A DNA stretch of 64,000 nucleotides from Roseococcus sp. SYP-B2431 (GTDB lineage Bacteria; Pseudomonadota; Alphaproteobacteria; Acetobacterales; Acetobacteraceae): assembly GCF_004336745.1 (NCBI RefSeq), contig NZ_SJXD01000030.1, forward strand, positions 84,264-148,263. Reading direction: 5' to 3'. Below, piece after piece: positions 19,709-28,638 of the stretch (within the stretch, counting starts at the first letter, position 1; the number at the start of each line of letters is the position of its first letter). Position numbers and translations under genes: made by a program. Below the pieces are notes generated by a model. That model was not told the DNA's origin, made no database searches, and saw only the letters and a program-made list of their open reading frames with translations.

Positions 19709-20137
19709 CTAGGGAAGCGGCAGCAGCACGATCCGCGCGCCGGGCCGGCGGTCCACCCCCGCGCTGGCCGTGGCGAAGCCGCGGGTGCGCGCCTCGGCGC
19801 GGATGCGGTCGCGCTCCACGCCCATCTTCGAGAGCTCCAGCCCCACGGCCCGGGCGCGGCGGGCGGCGAGGCGTGCGGCCGTCTGCGCGCCACCCTCGCC
19901 GGCGGAGGCGTAGCCGAGCACGCAGAAGTTCCGCTCCTGCGTGGCACGGGCCAGCTCGGCGAGCGGCTGCAGCACGCCGGCGGCCTCGCGTCCTACGCGG
20001 TCGGCATTGCGCGCGAAGGTGACGGTGGCGACGTCCTCGGACAGCCGCTCGACGCCCACGCAGGAGAATTCCCGCACCTGCGCCTCGGCGGGCAGCGCCG
20101 CCAGGACCAGCGGGAGGGCCAAGGCCAGGCGCCTCAC
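19709..20137 (-). CDS. Small OmpA-like periplasmic protein
   Basis: The 142-residue product has a short signal peptide (LALALPLVLAALPAEAQ) and a domain with OmpA/MotB-type traits: F(A)RNADRVG after a beta strand, then AARLAARRARAVGLELSKMGVERDRI, which resembles the family helix that ends in the GV...RI turn. It lacks the strict peptidoglycan-binding NxxLSxxR sequence, so cell-wall binding is doubtful. The start is a GTG at 20137 sharing four bases (GTGA) with the stop of the JmjC gene, indicating translational coupling. Two cysteines may form a disulphide. Confidence 0.62.
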   Translation of the reverse strand: MRRLALALPLVLAALPAEAQVREFSCVGVERLSEDVATVTFARNADRVGREAAGVLQPLAELARATQERNFCVLGYASAGEGGAQTAARLAARRARAVGLELSKMGVERDRIRAEARTRGFATASAGVDRRPGARIVLLPLP

Positions 20138-21363
20138 GTGGCCACCAGCAGGGCGGCGTCGCGAAGCTTGGCCAGCAGGGCCGGAGCGTCCGCCTGCGGA
20201 TGGGCCGTCAGCAGCTCGGCCTCCGTCACGTCCGGCCGGGCCAGCACCCATTGCGCGGCCTCGGCCTCGCCGGGGGTGAGCGCGATGGCGCCCGTCGCGG
20301 TCTTCAGCACCCAGTCGGCCCCCCGCCGGACAGGCTTCGCGCCCCCGGCCACGACCCGGAAGGCGCTGGTCTCGCCCGGATCCCCGGCCCCCCCGGCCGC
20401 GGGGGGCGCCATGCCCCGCCAGGCCAGCAGGTCGTTGCCGCCCCGCTGGAAGCGGTAGTCGGCCACGAAGCGCTCGAGCACTTCCATCACCTTGGGATCC
20501 TTGCACAATTCTGCCAGGCGCGCGCCGAGCTGGCCCGCGCGCTGCGTCAACGCGAAGCGGGCGGCCGCGGTTCCATCCTGCCGCGGCAGAGGCTGGCGGA
20601 AGGCGGCATCGTAGAGCACGCGCTCGCCCAGGATGGTCATGAGGTCGATCCCGACGGGCGCATGCGCGCCATAGGCCACATGGACGCTCGCCGGCGCCTC
20701 GGCCAGGGCATCGTGGTACCAGCCGCGCGGCAGGTAGAGCAGGTCGCCCGCCTTGAGCAGGATCTTGGCGCGGAGCTTGCCCTTGGCCTGCTCGTGATGC
20801 TCCTGGGCCTGCGAGCGGAAGACGGGGTGGCTGATCGGCCACTCGGCCCGGCCCTCCCAGATGTTCCAGCTCTTCTCGCCCTCGACCTGGACGGCCCAGA
20901 CGTCGTGCGTGTCGTAATGGGCGTGGAAGGCCTTGTGGCTCTGCCAGGAGATGTAGACGTTCGCCTGCGCCTTCCCGAGCCCGGCGTCCTCGATGGCCGA
21001 GGAGACGGAGGCGAGGCCCGGCGTCAGGCTGTCCACGTCGTTCAGGACCAGGCTGGCGCCCTTGGCGATCCATTCGCGGACCCGGTCGGTCACCGGCTGC
21101 ATGAGCTGGGCATTGGTGTCGCGCCCCGGGGCGCGGGCGCAGTACTGCTCCGCCGGGACGGGCTTGCCGTCCAGCACGACCATCATGGACTGGCTGGTCC
21201 AGGCATGGGTCATGTCCATCAGGCGGTTGATCTGCCGCCAGGACAGCACGGAGGCGAACTTCGCCGCATCGCCCTTCAGGTGAAGGGGCTGCTTGTCGTG
21301 GTACTCGGCGAAGAACTGCTCCACGCTCATGGGAGCCAGGAGCTGGGCGAGCGTCATCGTCAT
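20134..21363 (-). CDS. JmjC/cupin-domain Fe(II)/2-oxoglutarate oxygenase (ribosomal-oxygenase-like)
   Basis: The 409-residue protein resembles the bacterial ROXA/YcfD and eukaryotic NO66/MINA group that hydroxylate ribosomal proteins. The iron triad is visible as H149 and D151 in HAHYDTHDVW and H217 in LPRGWYHDAL. KILLKAGDLLYLPRGW is the characteristic strand before the last ligand, and a C-terminal winged-helix-like region follows after residue 250. Length fits the family. A ribosomal target is inferred from relatives; other protein substrates are possible. It is the first gene of the leftward operon and is divergent from the glutamate dehydrogenase gene across a 97-base gap. Confidence 0.82.
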   Translation of the reverse strand: MTMTLAQLLAPMSVEQFFAEYHDKQPLHLKGDAAKFASVLSWRQINRLMDMTHAWTSQSMMVVLDGKPVPAEQYCARAPGRDTNAQLMQPVTDRVREWIAKGASLVLNDVDSLTPGLASVSSAIEDAGLGKAQANVYISWQSHKAFHAHYDTHDVWAVQVEGEKSWNIWEGRAEWPISHPVFRSQAQEHHEQAKGKLRAKILLKAGDLLYLPRGWYHDALAEAPASVHVAYGAHAPVGIDLMTILGERVLYDAAFRQPLPRQDGTAAARFALTQRAGQLGARLAELCKDPKVMEVLERFVADYRFQRGGNDLLAWRGMAPPAAGGAGDPGETSAFRVVAGGAKPVRRGADWVLKTATGAIALTPGEAEAAQWVLARPDVTEAELLTAHPQADAPALLAKLRDAALLVAT

Positions 21364-21460
21364 CGAAGCATGCTAGCGCAGGACCTTGGCCCACGCCACG
21401 CTTGCACCAACTACCTCGGGGGGCGGAGAGTGCCGCTCAAGGACTAAGGAGAGGACGCCG

Positions 21461-24400
21461 ATGCCCGAAGCTCCGCTGCCCACCGACCCGGTGCGGGAGG
21501 AGGTGCTCCGCGCCGCCTCGGCCGGCCTCCAGGCCCTTCCCGCCGCCCTGCTGCCCCGGCTCTTCGCGGGGCTCCCCGTGGCCGAGCTGGCCGGCCGCTC
21601 CCCGGAATCCCTGGGCGAGGCCGCCGCCTCCCTCGCCGCGCTGGCGGCCCGGCGGGCGCCTGGCGAGGTGAAGCTGCGCCTGCTGCCGCCCGCCTCCGGC
21701 CGCGGCGCCAACGGGATCGCCGAGATCGTCACCGACGACATGCCCTTCCTGGTGGACAGCGTGCTCGGCGCCCTGACCCGGCAGGGCCGGGTGGTGAAGG
21801 AGTATCTGCACCCCATCCTGGCCATGACGCGCGACGGCGCCGGCGCGCTGACCGCGCTGGGCGAGGGCCCGCTGCGCGAGAGCCTGATGCGCGTCACCAT
21901 CGGCGCCAGCGCGGGCAACCTGCTGCCCGGCATGCACCCCGGCAGCTGGCCCGACGTCGAGGCCGCGCTGCGCCGCGCGCTGGGCGACGTGCGCGCCGCC
22001 ACCGGCGATTTCGACGCGATGATCGCGCTGCTCGACAAGGCCGAAACGGAGATCGCCGACGACGGCGAATCCCGCGAGTTCCTGGCCTGGATGCGGGGCG
22101 AGAACTTCGTCCTGCTCGGCCATCGCCGCTTCGAGCTGGAAGGCGAGGGCGCGCGCATCGTCACCGAGGAGAATCTCGGCCTGCTGCGCGACCCCAAGGT
22201 CCCGGTCTTCGACGCGCTGGCGAACCTGCCCGCGCTCAATCCGCGCATCCGCGCCGCCCTGATCGACCACGCGCCGATCACCGTGGCCAAGGCCAATATG
22301 CGCAGCACCGTGCACCGGCCGCAGCATGCCGACGTGATCGCGACCCGGATCATGGAGGGCGGCCGCGTGACGGGGGTGCGGCTCTTCCTCGGCCTCTTCG
22401 CGGCCGGCGCCTACAACCGCAACCCGCGCTCCATCCCGCTGCTGCGCGGCAAGGTGGAGCGGATTCTGGAGGCGGCCGGCGTCGCCCCGGACAGCCATGA
22501 CGGGCGCGCGCTGCGCAACATCATGGACACCTGGCCGCGCGACGAGCTCTTCCAGGCCAGCGAGGCCGAGATCCTGGACGGCGCCCGCATGGCGCTGGAC
22601 CTGTCGATCCGCCCGCGGCCGGCGCTCTACATCCGGCCCGACCCCTTCGGCCGCTTCGTCTCGGTCCTCGCCTGGCTGCCGCGCGAGAGCTTCGATTCCC
22701 AGCTTCGCGGGCGCGTGGGCGAGCTGCTGGCGCGGGCCCATGGCGGCCGGCTCTCGGCCTTCTACATCGCGCTGGGCGACAGCCCGCTCGCGCGCATCCA
22801 CTACATCATCGGCACCGATCCCGCCCGGCCCGTCACGCCGGACCGCGCCGCGCTCGACGCCGCGGTGACGCAGGCCGCGCGCGGCTTCGGCGACAGGCTG
22901 GGCGAGGTCCTGGCCGAGGAGCGCGGCGAGGCGGCGGCCGAAGCCGTGATGGCGCAATGGCGCGATGCCTTCCCCCCGAGCTATCGCGAGAGCGAGAGCG
23001 TCGCCCAGGCGGCGGGCGACCTCGCCTTGGCCGAGACGGCGCTGGCCAGCGGCCGCACCGAGGCCGCGGTGATCGTTCCGCCGGGCGAGGGCCCGCGCCG
23101 CCTCGTGCTGCGGCTCGCCGTGCCCGGCGGCGCGCTCGCGCTGGCCGATGCGCTGCCGCTCTTCGAGAGCCTGGATCTCCGCGCCATCGAGGAGGTGCCC
23201 TACAAGCTGACGCCGCATGGCGTGGCCGAGGTCTCGCTGCACGCCTTCGCCGTCGATGCCGGCTGCGAGATCCTGCCCGAGCGGGAGCCGCTGCTGCTGG
23301 ATGCGCTGGAGACGCTCATCGCCGGCGAGATCGAGGCGGACGGCTTCAACCGGCTCGTGCTGCGCGCGGGCCTGGACTGGCGCGAATGCTGGCTGGTCCG
23401 GGCCATGTACCGCTGGCTGAAGCAGGTCGGCCTGCCTTTCGCGCAGGAGAGCGTGGCGGCGGCCCTGGCCGCGACGCCGGAGGCCGCGCGCCTGCTCGTG
23501 GACCTGTTCCACCGGCGCTTCGACCCGGGGCTTGCCGGGGCGGCCGATTCAGCTCTCCGGCCCTGGCCCTCCGACCATCGGGCGCCTGCGGACCGCAACG
23601 AGGCGGAACTCGACGAAGCCTGGACGGCGATGCTGGACAAGGTCGCCGATCCCGACACCGACCGCATCCTGCAGCGCATGCGCAAGATGCTCGACGCGAT
23701 GCTGCGCACGAATTTCTATCAAAAGAAGAGCTACATCGCCTTCAAGCTGGACTCCGCGCTGGCGGGCGACATGCCGATGCCGCGGCCCTGGCGCGAGATC
23801 TTCGTGCACAACGCGAGCATGGAGGGCTGCCACCTGCGCGCCGGCCCGGTCGCGCGCGGCGGCATCCGCTGGTCCGATCGGCGCGAGGATTTCCGCACCG
23901 AGATCCTGGGCCTGATGAAGGCGCAGCGGCTGAAGAACGTCGTCATCGTGCCCACGGGCGCGAAGGGCGGCTTCGTGCTCAAGGGCGCCATTCCGACCGA
24001 GCGCGAGGCCTTCCAGGCCACCGGCATCGCCGCCTACCGCACGCTGGTGCGCGGCATGCTCGACCTGGCCGACAATCTGCGCGGCACGGAGGTGGTCACG
24101 GCGCCGGACATCGTCCGCCGCGACGGCGACGACCCCTATATCGTCGCGGCGGCCGACAAGGGCACGGCCACCTTCAGCGACATCGCCAACGGGCTCTCGG
24201 CCGAGTACCACTTCTGGCTGGACGACGCCTTCGCCTCGGGCGGCTCGGCCGGCTACGACCACAAGGGCATGGGCATCACCGCGCGCGGCGCCTGGGTGAT
24301 GATCGAGCGGCACTTCGTGGAGACGCTGGGCCGCTCGATCCACGACGCGCCCTTCACCATGGCCGGCGTGGGCGACATGTCGGGCGACGTCTTCGGCAAC

Positions 24401-26143
24401 GGGCTGCTGATCTCGAAGCAGACCAGGCTGCGCGCGGCGTTCGACCATCGCCACGTCTTCCTCGACCCGGATCCCGATCCGGCCGCCAGCTACGCCGAGC
24501 GCGAGCGCCTCTTCGCCCTGCCCCGATCCTCCTGGGCGGATTACGACGCGCGGCTGATCAGCCAGGGCGGCGGCGTCTTCCCGCGCAACCTCAAGACGAT
24601 CCCGCTGAGCCCGGAGGCGCAGACGATGCTCGGCCTCAAGGCCGACCGCGCCGAGCCCGCGGCCGTCCTGCAGGCCATCCTTCGCATGGAGGCGGACCTG
24701 CTCTACTTCGGCGGCATCGGCACCTATGTGAAGGCCAGCACGGAGAGCCAGGCCGAGGCCGGCGACCGCGCCAACGACGCCATCCGCATCGACGGCCGCG
24801 AGATCCGCGCGAAGGTGGTGGGCGAAGGAGCCAATCTCGGCGTCACCCAGGCCGGCCGCATCGAGGCGGCGCGCAACCACACCCGCATCAACACCGACGC
24901 GCTGGACAATTCCGCCGGCGTCAGCACCTCGGACCACGAGGTGAACATCAAGATCCTGCTGGCCGATGCCGAGGCCGAGGGGCTGATGACCCGCAAGCAG
25001 CGCGACGAGCTGCTGGTGAGCATGACCGACGAGGTCGCCGCGCTCGTCCTGCGCGACAACGGGCTGCAATCGGTCGCCGTCTCGCTGGAAGTGCGCGCGG
25101 GCGCCGCGGCGCTCGGAGCGCAGGGCGCGCTGATGACGCGGCTGGAGCAGGAGGGGCTGCTCGACCGCGCCCTGGCCGGCCTGCCGGACGAGGCGGCGCT
25201 GAAGACGCGCGCCGCGCGCGGCGAGGGGCTGACCCGGCCGGAGGTCGCCGCCCTGCTGCCCTTCGCCAAGCTCTGGCTGGGCGAGGCGGTGATCGAGAGC
25301 GCCCTGCCCGACGATCCCGCCTTCGCGCCGCTGCTGAACGACTACTTCCCCACCGCACTGCGCGAGGAGCGCTTCGCGAAGTTCGTGGCGCGCCACCGGC
25401 TGCGGCGCGACCTGATCGCGACCGCGCTCGCGAACATGGTGGCGAACCGGCTGGGCTGCGCCGGCCTGGCGCGGCTCGTGGCGGAGGCGGAGCCGGCCGA
25501 GGTGGTGGGTGCCGTCTGGCTGGCCTCGGAGCTCTTCGGTCTCGAGGCGCGCTTCGAGCAAGCCGAGCAGGCGCCCGCCGAACCCCGCCTCGCCGCGCAA
25601 TCCACGCTGCGCGTGCTGCTGGAGGCCGCGGCCGTGGAGCTCATGGCGCCCGCCAGGGCCGGGCTGCAATCAGCGATCGCGACGCTCGGCGAGGGCATCG
25701 CGGCCCTCGCCGCCGGCGAGATGGCGGACCAGGCGGACGATGCCTCCGGCCTGCCCGGCGATCTCGGCGGCTTCGTCGCCGCGGCCGCCCGGCTGGCCTC
25801 GGCCCCGTCCATCGTGCAGCTCGCCCTGGACAGCGGCGCAGCGCCGGCGGAGGCCGCGGGCGCCTGGACCGGGACGGGGGCCGCCTTCCATATCGACGCC
25901 CTGGCCGAGGCGGCGCGGCGCATGCCGGTCCCTGGCCTCTACGGCGACCGGGCGCGGGCCGCCCTGCTGGCCGATCTGCGCCACACGCAATCGCGGCTCG
26001 CGGCGGCGCGTCTTGCCGGCGGTTCGGAGGACGGGCCGGCGGTGGAGGCCGTCCGCAGGCTGGTGCGCGAGGCGGCGTCGGCGGGCGACTTCGCCGCGGT
26101 GACGGTGGCGGCGCGCGCGCTGGCGACCGTGGCGCCGGGCTGA
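21461..26143 (+). CDS. NAD-specific glutamate dehydrogenase, 180-kDa type
   Basis: This 1560-residue enzyme oxidises glutamate to 2-oxoglutarate and ammonia with NAD, feeding amino-acid carbon to the TCA cycle. It is the long GDH class: an extended regulatory N-terminal half, then the catalytic core around residues 800-835 with PVARGGIRWSDR, LGLMKAQRLKNVVIVP and TGAKGGFVLK, which includes the reactive lysine. The NAD-binding region follows (DMSGDVFGNGLL, EGANLGVTQAGRIE). The start ATG 21461 has AAGGAGAGGA upstream; an in-frame upstream ATG lacks such a site. Length is typical and no interruption is seen. Confidence 0.96.
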   Translation: MPEAPLPTDPVREEVLRAASAGLQALPAALLPRLFAGLPVAELAGRSPESLGEAAASLAALAARRAPGEVKLRLLPPASGRGANGIAEIVTDDMPFLVDSVLGALTRQGRVVKEYLHPILAMTRDGAGALTALGEGPLRESLMRVTIGASAGNLLPGMHPGSWPDVEAALRRALGDVRAATGDFDAMIALLDKAETEIADDGESREFLAWMRGENFVLLGHRRFELEGEGARIVTEENLGLLRDPKVPVFDALANLPALNPRIRAALIDHAPITVAKANMRSTVHRPQHADVIATRIMEGGRVTGVRLFLGLFAAGAYNRNPRSIPLLRGKVERILEAAGVAPDSHDGRALRNIMDTWPRDELFQASEAEILDGARMALDLSIRPRPALYIRPDPFGRFVSVLAWLPRESFDSQLRGRVGELLARAHGGRLSAFYIALGDSPLARIHYIIGTDPARPVTPDRAALDAAVTQAARGFGDRLGEVLAEERGEAAAEAVMAQWRDAFPPSYRESESVAQAAGDLALAETALASGRTEAAVIVPPGEGPRRLVLRLAVPGGALALADALPLFESLDLRAIEEVPYKLTPHGVAEVSLHAFAVDAGCEILPEREPLLLDALETLIAGEIEADGFNRLVLRAGLDWRECWLVRAMYRWLKQVGLPFAQESVAAALAATPEAARLLVDLFHRRFDPGLAGAADSALRPWPSDHRAPADRNEAELDEAWTAMLDKVADPDTDRILQRMRKMLDAMLRTNFYQKKSYIAFKLDSALAGDMPMPRPWREIFVHNASMEGCHLRAGPVARGGIRWSDRREDFRTEILGLMKAQRLKNVVIVPTGAKGGFVLKGAIPTEREAFQATGIAAYRTLVRGMLDLADNLRGTEVVTAPDIVRRDGDDPYIVAAADKGTATFSDIANGLSAEYHFWLDDAFASGGSAGYDHKGMGITARGAWVMIERHFVETLGRSIHDAPFTMAGVGDMSGDVFGNGLLISKQTRLRAAFDHRHVFLDPDPDPAASYAERERLFALPRSSWADYDARLISQGGGVFPRNLKTIPLSPEAQTMLGLKADRAEPAAVLQAILRMEADLLYFGGIGTYVKASTESQAEAGDRANDAIRIDGREIRAKVVGEGANLGVTQAGRIEAARNHTRINTDALDNSAGVSTSDHEVNIKILLADAEAEGLMTRKQRDELLVSMTDEVAALVLRDNGLQSVAVSLEVRAGAAALGAQGALMTRLEQEGLLDRALAGLPDEAALKTRAARGEGLTRPEVAALLPFAKLWLGEAVIESALPDDPAFAPLLNDYFPTALREERFAKFVARHRLRRDLIATALANMVANRLGCAGLARLVAEAEPAEVVGAVWLASELFGLEARFEQAEQAPAEPRLAAQSTLRVLLEAAAVELMAPARAGLQSAIATLGEGIAALAAGEMADQADDASGLPGDLGGFVAAAARLASAPSIVQLALDSGAAPAEAAGAWTGTGAAFHIDALAEAARRMPVPGLYGDRARAALLADLRHTQSRLAAARLAGGSEDGPAVEAVRRLVREAASAGDFAAVTVAARALATVAPG

Positions 26144-26211
26144 CCGCGCCATTCCCGAGCGCCGCCGTTCCCTGACGGGCCGACGCTTTCCGGGGCTCCG
26201 GAACTGAGAGG

Positions 26212-26249
26212 GCGATCCGCCGTTCGGCGATACCGCCGAATCGGATCGC
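26212..26249. terminator. Hairpin between glutamate dehydrogenase and MFS genes
   Basis: GCGATCCG/CGGATCGC form an outer stem and TTCGGCG/CGCCGAA an inner stem with a four-base loop (ATAC), with a small bulge between them. There is no T-run, so it may serve as an mRNA end structure or an operator for the MFS gene 50 bases downstream. Confidence 0.45.
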
Positions 26250-26298
26250 GCTCTAGGCTCGCACCCATCCAGGGTCGGAAGGCCGAAAGGGGAACGGC

Positions 26299-27552
26299 AT
26301 GACGCGGCGCGAATGGGCCTGGGCCAGCTATGACTGGGCGAACTCCGCCTTTCCGACGGTCGTCTCCACCTTCGTCATCGCCGCCTATTTCACCAAGGGC
26401 ATCGCGCCCGACCCGGTGACCGGCCAGGTGATGTGGGGCTGGATGCAGGCCCTGGTGGGACTGTCGATCGGGCTGCTCTCGCCGCTGCTCGGCGCCATCG
26501 CCGATGCGGGCGGGCGGCGGCGCGCCATGCTGCTCGCCAGCACGCTGCTGACCGCCTTCTTCACGGCCGGGATCTGGTTCGCCGAGCCGCAGCCGGCCTA
26601 TGCCCTCTGGGCGCTGCTCTGCGTCGCGCTGGGCACGCTGTTCTTCGAGCTGGGCACGGTCTTCTACAACGCCACGCTGCCGGATGTGACGACGCGCGCG
26701 CGCCTCGGCCGCATCTCGGGGATCGGCTGGGCGCTGGGCTATGCCGGCGGCCTCGCCTGTCTCGTGCTGTGCCTGGCGCTGCTGGTGCAGCCGGACCCCG
26801 CGCATTTCGGCCTGGACCGCGCCCGGGCCGAGCATGTGCGCGCGACGGCGCTGGTGGTGGCGGCCTGGCTGCTGCTCTTCGGCTGGCCCGTGCTGGTCTT
26901 CGTGCCGGAGGGAGCGGCGGAGCGGCGGCCCTGGGGCCTGGCCGCGATGCACGGCTTCGCCGAGCTGCTGCGGCTGCTGCGCGGCCTGCCGCGCCACCCG
27001 GCGATCCTGCGCTTCATGCTCGCGCGGCTCTTCTACACCGACGGGCTGAACGTCCTCTTCGCCTTCGGCGCGGTCTTCGCGGCGGGCGTCCATCGGATGG
27101 GCTTCGAGGAGATCCTGCTCTTCGGCATCGCGCTCAACGTGAGCGGCGGCATCGGCGCCTTCGGCGGCGGCTGGGTCGAGGAGCGGCTGGGCGCCAAGCG
27201 CACAGTGCTCGTCGCGCTGATCGCGCTCATGGCGCTCGGCGGGGGCATGCTGCTCGTGGAGAGCAAGACCGTCTTCTGGATCCTGGGCGTGATGCTGGGC
27301 CTGTTCTTCGGCCCCTCCCAGGCCGCGAGCCGCAGCCTGATGGCGCATCTGGCGCCGCCGGGGGAGGTGACGGCCTATTTCGGCCTCTTCGCCTTCTCGG
27401 GCCGCGCGACAGGCTTCCTGGGCCCGGCCCTGCTGGCGATGGTCACGGCCGCGACCTCCAGCCAACGCGCCGGGATGATGGTGGTGCTGGTGATGTTGGC
27501 CGTGGGCGCCGCGATCCTGACCAGCGTGCCGCCGCCGCGCGAACAGCCCTGA
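26299..27552 (+). CDS. MFS transporter of the UMF1 (Atg22-like) family
   Basis: The 417-residue inner-membrane protein opens with REWAWASYDWANSAFPTVVSTFVIAAYF, the hallmark of UMF1-family permeases, and continues with about twelve hydrophobic segments. LSPLLGAIADAGGRRR is the MFS loop motif between helices 2 and 3. Substrates of bacterial UMF1 proteins are mostly unknown; amino-acid efflux is known for the fungal Atg22 relative. It is a single gene ending 28 bases before a convergent methyltransferase gene, with GGGGAACGGC as ribosome site. Confidence 0.88.
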   Translation: MTRREWAWASYDWANSAFPTVVSTFVIAAYFTKGIAPDPVTGQVMWGWMQALVGLSIGLLSPLLGAIADAGGRRRAMLLASTLLTAFFTAGIWFAEPQPAYALWALLCVALGTLFFELGTVFYNATLPDVTTRARLGRISGIGWALGYAGGLACLVLCLALLVQPDPAHFGLDRARAEHVRATALVVAAWLLLFGWPVLVFVPEGAAERRPWGLAAMHGFAELLRLLRGLPRHPAILRFMLARLFYTDGLNVLFAFGAVFAAGVHRMGFEEILLFGIALNVSGGIGAFGGGWVEERLGAKRTVLVALIALMALGGGMLLVESKTVFWILGVMLGLFFGPSQAASRSLMAHLAPPGEVTAYFGLFAFSGRATGFLGPALLAMVTAATSSQRAGMMVVLVMLAVGAAILTSVPPPREQP

Positions 27553-27580
27553 GGAGGGCCTCGGCCCCCGCGGCCCCCCG

Positions 27581-28531
27581 TTAGCGCGACAACAGCAGCA
27601 TCCAGTCCTCTACGCCCTCGCGCGCCAGGATCGTCGCGCGGTCGATCGGCAGGATGCCGTGCTTCGGATGGATCCAGGCCAGCGAGAAGCCGTGCCGCGC
27701 GATGCTGTCGAGTAAGGCGCCGGCATCGGCCAGCCGGTGCCGGTTGAACTCGAGGAACACGGTCATTGGCTGCCCCCGGGCGAGCACCTTCTCCATACCC
27801 TGCCAGACATCCCATTCGGCCCCCTCGACGTCGATCTTGACCGCATCGAGCGGCCCGTCGCCGATGATCTCGTCCACGCTCTGGACCGGCATGGCCGCCG
27901 GCCCGGAACCGGACACGACATGGCCGTTCATCGGCCGTCCGTCCGGAACCCGCAGGATCACCTCCGCGCCGGGCGCCGCGCCCAGCGGGCTCTGATGGAC
28001 CGTCACGCGGCCGTCGAAATTGTTTGCCGCCACCGATTGCCGGAGGAGCATGGCCAGGCGCGGGTTGGGCTCCGCCGCATGGACGCGGCCCGCCGGCCCC
28101 ACCAACGCGGCCATCAGCAGGGTGAAATAGCCGAGGTTCGCCCCGGCATCGAAGACGGTCATGCCCGGCCGGAGCCGCGACACCACCGCTTCGGTGACGA
28201 ACAATTCCCAGGCGCCGTCCAGGATCAGATAGGGCGAGAGCGTGCGGTCGCGGGCATCCGCGAACAGCTTGAAGCGGCCGAGCACGCGGCAGAGCACCGT
28301 GTCGTCGCCATAGGGCACGGCGAGGCAGAGCGCCCGGATCTCGTCGGCGGTGACGTTGCGCCGGTGCGGCAGCAGCCGGTCCAGGCGGACATGCGAGGCA
28401 CGGGGCCGTTCCGGGAGGCGGATCAGCCTGCCGTACCAGTCGCGGACGGCCGCCCCGACGGCGCGGGCCAGGAGCCGGGGCGGCAGGGGAAGTTTCAGGC
28501 GGCTCATGCGCGTCCCGTCATGCTCCGCCAT
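27581..28531 (-). CDS. FkbM-family SAM-dependent methyltransferase
   Basis: The 316-residue protein contains the SAM-binding motif FDAGANLGYF (about 127-136), AEPNPRLA for the acidic loop and KIDVEGAEWDVWQGM, the FkbM-family signature after strand 4. FkbM enzymes O-methylate sugars or polyketides; in bacteria of this sort they usually act on exopolysaccharide or lipopolysaccharide sugars. A second ATG at 28507 (MSRLKLPLP) is an equally good start. It stands alone, leftward, with a GC-rich hairpin marking the end of the gene behind it. Confidence 0.85.
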   Translation of the reverse strand: MAEHDGTRMSRLKLPLPPRLLARAVGAAVRDWYGRLIRLPERPRASHVRLDRLLPHRRNVTADEIRALCLAVPYGDDTVLCRVLGRFKLFADARDRTLSPYLILDGAWELFVTEAVVSRLRPGMTVFDAGANLGYFTLLMAALVGPAGRVHAAEPNPRLAMLLRQSVAANNFDGRVTVHQSPLGAAPGAEVILRVPDGRPMNGHVVSGSGPAAMPVQSVDEIIGDGPLDAVKIDVEGAEWDVWQGMEKVLARGQPMTVFLEFNRHRLADAGALLDSIARHGFSLAWIHPKHGILPIDRATILAREGVEDWMLLLSR

Positions 28532-28601
28532 CCGGCTCGAGCGCGTGATTCCAGATCCGAGGCGCCTTCGCGCCTTCGGTCATCGCGCTTTAAGCATGAA
28601 G

Positions 28602-28632
28602 CGCCCCGCGGCAGAACCGCCGCCGCGGGGCG
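28602..28632 (-). terminator. Strong hairpin after the cyclase gene
   Basis: A perfect 11-bp stem (CGCCCCGCGGC with GCCGCGGGGCG, 9-base loop) lies 7 bases beyond the leftward cyclase stop codon. Reading leftward it is followed by CTTCATGCTT, and a second small stem GCGCTT/AAGCGC overlaps it. It is a likely terminator for the cyclase transcript. Confidence 0.6.
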
Positions 28633-28638
28633 GGCCGC

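Noticed and set aside
21437..25669. Two minus-strand frames of about 700 codons opposite glutamate dehydrogenase
   Set aside because: They are complements of a well-supported 1560-residue gene and show no family motifs.
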